A DNA stretch of 8,740 nucleotides, taken from Candidatus Omnitrophota bacterium. Its GTDB lineage: Bacteria > Omnitrophota > Gorgyraeia > Gygaellales > JAHJCI01. Position 1 is the stretch's first letter. Each line of letters starts with the position of its first letter. Below, one piece after another: positions 5,114-8,740 of this stretch. The DNA lies in NCBI GenBank assembly GCA_018813085.1, contig JAHJCI010000071.1, forward strand, positions 1 to 8,740. Direction: 5' to 3'. The notes under the pieces are model-generated. The model did not search any database. It worked only from the letters and a program-made list of their open reading frames with translations, and was not told where the DNA came from. A program made the position numbers and the translations under genes.

Positions 5114-6139
5114 CTATACAAAAATAGAAAAAACTTTAGAAAGGCATTCAAATATAGATTTTGCCTTATCTGTATCTAATGTCCCTAAGCCGCAGGAAGG
5201 CGTCAAAATCAGCTGCCTCTTAATTAAATCCTGCCCTATCCCCTTATCTTCCAATATGTTAAACGCCTGCTTTAGCTTGTCAAAGAGAAATCTGGCATCT
5301 ATCTGCGGGCCGAAGTCTTCAGTAGGTACAATACCCCAGGCAAGCATACCCCCTCTTTTTAAGAAACTGCCGATTTCCTTAGTGTAAAGCAAAAATTTAT
5401 CCAGGAAATTAAAAGCATCAAAGCTGATTATGTCAATACCGGCTATTTCGCTAAACATTGACCAATCGGTATTCCCGCAGCAATGGACCCCAATTAATGC
5501 CCCAGAGGATTTTATTTTCTTACTGATTTCGCTAAGACGGCCAATAACCTCTTCCCTGTTTATAGCAGTAAAAGCCGAACCAAAGCAAGTCAGGTATGGC
5601 TCATCTAAAAAGATGATCACCTGCTTAGCGAATTTTTTAAAAAGATTTACCTGCCAGCGCGCCTTCATCGCCAGGCCTTCCTGCACTGCCTGCATAAGGA
5701 CATCATCATAGAGGATTGCTTTTTGCTGCTCGTTATTAATGCTTGCGGCAAAGGTAAAGGGGCCGCAAATTTGCCCCTTGATAAACTCATACCTATCAAG
5801 GCTTTCTTTCCCCAGCCGATGGTATAACCCCCATAACCCTGCGGCAAAATCCTCGGATACCTTAAAATGCTCGACGTCGTCGGCAATAATGCGCTCATAG
5901 AATTCTGCCAATTCCTGCTCCTGACGGGAAGAGTCAAAAGACAAACCATCCCTGCCTAAGCGCAGACAGGGCAAATTTTGGCTGTATTGGATAACCATGC
6001 TCTCCTTCTTGTCTCTTTTGGGCAGTTGCGGCCAGAAGGGTATATACGGAGTATATTGAAAGATCAAATCTAAAGCCGTATCTACGTCTTTATGCGGGAG
6101 GCTGCCGATTCCGGTAGCTAATACCTTTGCGTTTTTCAT
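5114..6139 (-). CDS. MetE-core / MtaA-like zinc methyltransferase (UROD-MetE superfamily)
   Basis: The 341-residue protein has the single-barrel architecture of short MetE-like and corrinoid:thiol methyltransferases. It starts with ATGIGSLPHKD (8-18), as in MetE 'GSFP' loops. FLDEPYL (177-183) matches the MetE DEP motif. Zinc ligands are likely H219 and C221 (GVHCCGNTDW) with C316 (TPSCGLG); the HxCGNT form is like MtaA/MtbA, while the CGLG end is like MetE. D241 (IISFDAF) occupies the place of the MetE zinc-ligand Glu. It lacks the MetE N-terminal barrel, so a methylated corrinoid protein rather than methyl-folate triglutamate may be the donor, as in core-MetE enzymes; that is inference. Homocysteine or another thiol would be the acceptor. 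ATG 6139 has AAAGGGAT upstream. It follows the pncBA frame by 53 bp and ends in TAG, showing that UAG serves as a normal stop nearby. Confidence 0.75.
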   Translation of the reverse strand: MKNAKVLATGIGSLPHKDVDTALDLIFQYTPYIPFWPQLPKRDKKESMVIQYSQNLPCLRLGRDGLSFDSSRQEQELAEFYERIIADDVEHFKVSEDFAAGLWGLYHRLGKESLDRYEFIKGQICGPFTFAASINNEQQKAILYDDVLMQAVQEGLAMKARWQVNLFKKFAKQVIIFLDEPYLTCFGSAFTAINREEVIGRLSEISKKIKSSGALIGVHCCGNTDWSMFSEIAGIDIISFDAFNFLDKFLLYTKEIGSFLKRGGMLAWGIVPTEDFGPQIDARFLFDKLKQAFNILEDKGIGQDLIKRQLILTPSCGLGTLDTDKAKSIFECLSKVFSIFV

Positions 6140-6192
6140 ATTATCCCTTTGCCTCTTCCCCTGAATACCCTGCAGGTTATAAGCAAGAAAAC

Positions 6193-6744
6193 TCAGGAGG
6201 AAATCTTTGTTCTTGGTAATTGCCTAATTGCATTCTTCGAATCAATAAACAGGACGCCTTTATGTTTTAACAGCCTCAATGCTTCTTTTTTGCCTTTAGC
6301 TGAAACTGCTGCCGTAGCATCCGTTAATAAATATGTTTTTATCCCTGATTTTACCAGGCCCAGGCAGGCCGCTTTCACGCAATAATCCAAGGCCACGCCG
6401 AAAACAAAAGCCGCGCTGTAAGGCTTTAACAGTTTTTTAACCCTGGGGTTAGAGAAGATATCGAATGTATTTTTAATAACAAGCGTTTGTTTTATTTGTT
6501 TAGAAAAACCGATGTTGACCTTTCTATAGCCCTTAGTCCCCTTTACGCAGTGGGCAGGGAAAAGCCTGAATTCCGGGTCGTTCTTTTTATGGTTATCAAG
6601 AGAGGAAATAACCGGAATATTATTACTGCGGGCAAACTTAATAATACGCTTCAGCCTGGGGATTAATTTTTCTGCACCGTGAACGTAAAGCTTTCCCCTT
6701 GGATGCATAAAATCATATTGCGTATCGATATCCAGAAAAACCAC
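6193..6744 (-). other. pncA: Nicotinamidase (isochorismatase-like) domain or separate pncA gene
   Basis: This part of the frame is a complete cysteine hydrolase that deaminates nicotinamide to nicotinate. The likely catalytic triad is D426 (FLDIDTQYDF), K510 (LVIKNTFD) and C541 (GVALDYCVKAACL), numbered from ATG 8001. The metal site is D469 and H471 (SSLDNH) with H484 (FPAHCVKGTKGY). If translated separately, the only good start is GTG 6744, one to two residues before the first strand. AGGGAGG touches that GTG with no spacer, a poor arrangement. Its product feeds the NAPRTase directly, so both readings place it in the Preiss-Handler salvage route. Confidence 0.75.
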
Positions 6745-8001
6745 CCTCCCTTGACAGGAACGTCCCTGCCTTGCCGGCAGGCAGGCTTTTAGCCTTCGCC
6801 GAAGGCGAATCCGCCTGCGGCGGAAATCGGGAGACACCCTTTCAGCTTCAGCCGAAGGCTCCAGCCGGAGGCTGGTCTGCCTACGGCTGAGATCCGCCTG
6901 CGGCGGAAATCGGGAGAGTGTCCCTGAATTCTGGCGTATTTTTATTTCAGAGGTTAAATCCCTGGTCAGCTTATTCAATTGCCTGCTGATAACCACCGGA
7001 TAAACAGCAGGATTATTGATTTTTTTATATCTCTCATCCAGCGATAAAAGATTGCGCCTGGTGAAATCACGAATACGCCTCAAGGAGGGCCTTTTATAAG
7101 TTATTTTTCCTTTATAGATAACCCTTCTTAACAGGGGTGAGCCTTTTATTCCCTCTTTTTCTAATGCCAGGATATCCTTAAGGAACCTGCCCCCTGATGT
7201 ATATAAGCGATAGACCTGCTTTCTGCCGGGAAAAGTAGTTTTTCCCTGGCTCAATTTCATCGTCGGAAGAAAATTACCCTGCCTGTCCGTTACTTCACTG
7301 ATTTTATATATAACGTCTATGTATGGGGCATCCTGGCTTACGCCCATCTTAGTGCCAACTCCGAAATTATCAATTTTTGCCTTCTTCTTCAGTAATTCTC
7401 TGATTCTATATTCGTCAAGATTCCCGCTGGCAAAAATCTTAACCTTGCTTAATCCCGCAGCATCCAGCATCCTTCTTGCAATTTTGGATAAAGCTGCCAG
7501 GTCTCCGCTGTCCAATCTGATTGCCAGGAGCTGGTGGCCTCGCCTCTTTAATTCTTTTCCTGTCTGGATTGCCGCTTTTATCCCTGCTTTCGTATCGTAA
7601 GTATCCACCAGTAAAGTTGACTTATCGGGAAAGGACCGGGCGTAACTATCAAAGCTTTCGGATTCCTTCTTGAAACACATTACGAATGAATGTGCCATGG
7701 TGCCTACTACAGGAATTCCGTAACGCTTTCCGGCAAGCACATTAGAAGTGCCGGAAAATCCTGCTATATAGGAACTGCGCGCTACTTTCAGAGCAGCGTC
7801 CTGGCCGTGAGCCCGACGAAGGGAAAAATCAAACACCTTCCTCTGTTTAGCTTCTAATACTACGCGCGAGGCCTTGGTGGCAATCATCGTCTGCAAATTA
7901 ATTGTATTAAGAAAGAACGATTCCAGAATTTGCGTTTCAATAATATTACCGCTTACGCGTATAACCGGTTCATTGGCGAAAAAAACCTGGCCTTCGGGCA
8001 T
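6193..8001 (-). CDS. pncB: Nicotinate phosphoribosyltransferase core joined in frame to a nicotinamidase domain
   Basis: The 602-codon frame starting at ATG 8001 is really the continuation of the pncB gene begun at 8304; the frame is open back to 8070, just after an amber codon. Residues 1-356 are NAPRTase lacking its N-terminal domain: LRRAHGQDAAL (61-71), GTMAHSF (100-106, H104 the autophosphorylated His), VDTYDT (132-137), RLDSGD (162-167), ASGNLDE (191-197) and GVGTKMGVS (214-222). It forms NaMN from nicotinate, PRPP and ATP. Residues 357-418 are a basic, low-complexity linker encoded by a palindromic repeat. Residues 419-602 are a nicotinamidase. As written, the protein is either a bifunctional NAD-salvage fusion or two genes whose stop and start were erased by the repeat. 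Starting at 8001 alone would remove roughly 100 N-terminal residues, so that product would probably be inactive. TGA stop. Confidence 0.8.
   Translation of the reverse strand: MPEGQVFFANEPVIRVSGNIIETQILESFFLNTINLQTMIATKASRVVLEAKQRKVFDFSLRRAHGQDAALKVARSSYIAGFSGTSNVLAGKRYGIPVVGTMAHSFVMCFKKESESFDSYARSFPDKSTLLVDTYDTKAGIKAAIQTGKELKRRGHQLLAIRLDSGDLAALSKIARRMLDAAGLSKVKIFASGNLDEYRIRELLKKKAKIDNFGVGTKMGVSQDAPYIDVIYKISEVTDRQGNFLPTMKLSQGKTTFPGRKQVYRLYTSGGRFLKDILALEKEGIKGSPLLRRVIYKGKITYKRPSLRRIRDFTRRNLLSLDERYKKINNPAVYPVVISRQLNKLTRDLTSEIKIRQNSGTLSRFPPQADLSRRQTSLRLEPSAEAERVSPDFRRRRIRLRRRLKACLPARQGRSCQGRVVFLDIDTQYDFMHPRGKLYVHGAEKLIPRLKRIIKFARSNNIPVISSLDNHKKNDPEFRLFPAHCVKGTKGYRKVNIGFSKQIKQTLVIKNTFDIFSNPRVKKLLKPYSAAFVFGVALDYCVKAACLGLVKSGIKTYLLTDATAAVSAKGKKEALRLLKHKGVLFIDSKNAIRQLPRTKISS
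6757..6924. repeat. GC-rich array of short palindromes inside the pncB-pncA frame
   Basis: This block is visibly richer in GC than its flanks and is almost wholly made of stem-triloop-stem palindromes: TTCGCC-GAA-GGCGAA (6795-6809), TCCGCC-TGC-GGCGGA (6810-6824 and again 6893-6907), AGCC-GAA-GGCT (6850-6860), CCAGCC-GGA-GGCTGG (6861-6875), and a TGCCGGCA-centred palindrome at 6765-6785. A perfect 26-bp direct repeat occurs at 6809-6834 and 6892-6917. The ends read GGGACACTC and GGGACGTTCC on the minus strand. It looks like a REP/MITE-type element. It is translated as a basic linker because it contains no stop in this frame. The exact ends are my estimate. Confidence 0.8.
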
Positions 8002-8070
8002 TGCCCAGATATCGCCCCTGAACTTAAAACGTTTTAAATAATTCAGGAAACCATCGCTAAATAAATTTTG

Positions 8071-8073
8071 CTA
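8071..8073 (-). other. In-frame amber (TAG) codon inside pncB
   Basis: The codons read YLR-TAG-QNLFSDGFLNYLKRF and then continue without interruption into GDIWAMPEGQVFFANEP. In other NAPRTases this stretch is an uninterrupted helix such as 'YLKSLGLFS' (from memory). So the TAG replaces one sense codon and no frameshift is involved. Confidence 0.9.
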
Positions 8074-8304
8074 CCTGAGATATTTTATATCAGCTTCGCT
8101 AAATTTAAGCGTCTCGGCATAATCCAGGATATCGGCTAATCCTGCGTTAACAAGGTATCCGCGGCCTTTCGGGTGTTGGCGTACAAATAGGTCAAAAGTA
8201 GCCTGCTGGCTTTGCTTACCAGATTGCCAATAACCCTGCGCCATGGTCAATTCATATAAATCCAACAAGAGAGAAATACTATCATCTTTGAAAACTGTCT
8301 TCAT
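8071..8304 (-). CDS. pncB: N-terminal part of nicotinate phosphoribosyltransferase, ended by an amber codon
   Basis: These 77 codons encode the NAPRTase N-terminus: SLLLDLYELTMAQGYW (10-25), then ATFDLFVRQHPKGRGYLVNAG (35-55), which is the conserved 'F.LFVR..P..RGY.V.AGL' block. The domain completes the active site of the neighbouring subunit in the family, so both parts are needed. ATG 8304 overlaps the TGA of the upstream thioredoxin gene (ATGA), implying coupled translation. The frame stops at TAG 8073-8071, but the next 23 codons (QNLFSDGFLNY..., to 8002) continue the same domain in the same frame. Possible explanations are a base error, a fresh nonsense mutation or programmed readthrough. 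Without the TAG the pncB part would be about 457 residues, normal for the family. Confidence 0.88.
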   Translation of the reverse strand: MKTVFKDDSISLLLDLYELTMAQGYWQSGKQSQQATFDLFVRQHPKGRGYLVNAGLADILDYAETLKFSEADIKYLR

Positions 8305-8740
8305 TGATCGCTTAAAAGCCTCTGGTATGTCTCTATGGGGAAATAATGGTCCTTGAAGACTATCTCGCCTTTTTTATTAATCAAAATGAATGTCGGCACC
8401 CCTATTAACCTGTAGGAGTAACCCACAACCCCGTCGGAATCCAACAATACCTTAAGCAAGGTCGGATTTTTACTGATGAATTTTTTTACTTTGGCCTTGG
8501 ACTCCTGTACGTTGATAGAAAGGACAACGATATCATCTGAAATGAAGTTCTGATAAATACTATTCAAATAGCGTAATTCCCTGAGGCAATACGGACACCA
8601 GGTTGTCCAGAAAAACAGAACTACCGGCTGCTTACCTTTGAATTCCGCAAGCCTGACCTCTTTGCCGTCCAAATCTTTGAGGGTAAAATCATATAGCGAA
8701 GCCTCAACCTGTGCCTCTTGCGCAAATACTGAGCCGGCCA
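8301..8740 (-). CDS. TlpA/ResA-family thioredoxin-like protein, 5' end off the right edge
   Basis: The frame is open to the window edge, so TTG 8672 is not the start. The first visible residues, AGSVFAQEAQVEA, look like the end of a signal peptide with cleavage after SVFA, placing the protein outside the cytoplasmic membrane. The mature domain starts LYDFTLKDLDGKEVRLAEFKGK and contains the redox motif WCPYC (FFWTTWCPYCLREL). The cis-proline loop GVPTFILINKKGE follows further on. These mark a TlpA/ResA/AhpC-TSA-type thiol-disulfide oxidoreductase. CPYC is the glutaredoxin-like variant rather than the usual CxPC. The family reduces disulfides in cytochrome c or envelope proteins; the client here is unknown. 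Its TGA overlaps the pncB ATG, suggesting one transcript, although no functional link to NAD salvage is obvious. Confidence 0.9.
   Translation of the reverse strand, partial: AGSVFAQEAQVEASLYDFTLKDLDGKEVRLAEFKGKQPVVLFFWTTWCPYCLRELRYLNSIYQNFISDDIVVLSINVQESKAKVKKFISKNPTLLKVLLDSDGVVGYSYRLIGVPTFILINKKGEIVFKDHYFPIETYQRLLSDQ

Noticed and set aside
6757..6924. Insertion sequence or integron attachment site
   Set aside because: The block has no transposase frame and no clear target-site duplication; only short palindromes and one 26-bp direct repeat are seen.
8071..8073. Genome-wide reassignment of UAG or a pyrrolysine residue
   Set aside because: UAG ends the methyltransferase gene at 5114 in the expected place, NAPRTase has no known pyrrolysine, and no pyl gene or suppressor tRNA is in the window.

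Overview
The window comes from an uncultured-looking anaerobic bacterium. The signs are a four-gene pyruvate:ferredoxin oxidoreductase cluster, a small clostridial/Thermotoga-like ferredoxin, a ferritin-like protein and moderate-to-low GC. Palindromic intergenic repeats of this style are familiar from Omnitrophota-type MAGs, but that placement is an inference from gene style only; no rRNA or tRNA is present to anchor it. Every supported gene lies on the minus strand, so the transcription order runs from the right edge to the left edge.

Right third (8740 to 5114): a secreted or membrane-anchored TlpA/ResA-type thioredoxin (5' end off the window) overlaps by ATGA the start of a nicotinate phosphoribosyltransferase gene (pncB). 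The pncB frame is interrupted by one in-frame amber codon (8071-8073) and then stays open. It runs without a stop through a GC-rich palindromic repeat (about 6757-6924) into a complete nicotinamidase domain (pncA type). The locus therefore encodes the two steps of the deamidating NAD salvage route (nicotinamide to nicotinate to NaMN) in one frame. A stand-alone MetE-core/MtaA-like methyltransferase follows.

Middle (5106 to 2023): a near-consensus sigma-70 promoter (TTGACA-N17-TATTAT) lies immediately after the methyltransferase stop codon. It is followed by a leader with a small hairpin and then porG-porD-porA-porB (gamma, delta, alpha, beta). The last three overlap by ATGA and are almost certainly translationally coupled. 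The complex would interconvert pyruvate (or another 2-oxoacid) plus CoA with acetyl-CoA, CO2 and reduced ferredoxin.

Left third (1999 to 1): a ferritin-like di-iron protein starts 23 bp after porB. After a 180-bp gap with three successive hairpins comes a 60-residue single-cluster [4Fe-4S] ferredoxin, a plausible POR electron acceptor. Next are a 74-residue four-cysteine protein of unknown function and an LsrF/DhnA-family class I aldolase or thiolase that leaves the left edge.

The most notable items are the amber codon in pncB, the PncB-PncA reading frame joined through a palindromic repeat whose direct copies are translated in different frames, the hairpin cluster upstream of the ferredoxin, and the uncharacterised four-Cys protein. 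No CRISPR array, integrase, transposase or RNA gene was seen, and no stretch over 300 bases lacks a gene.
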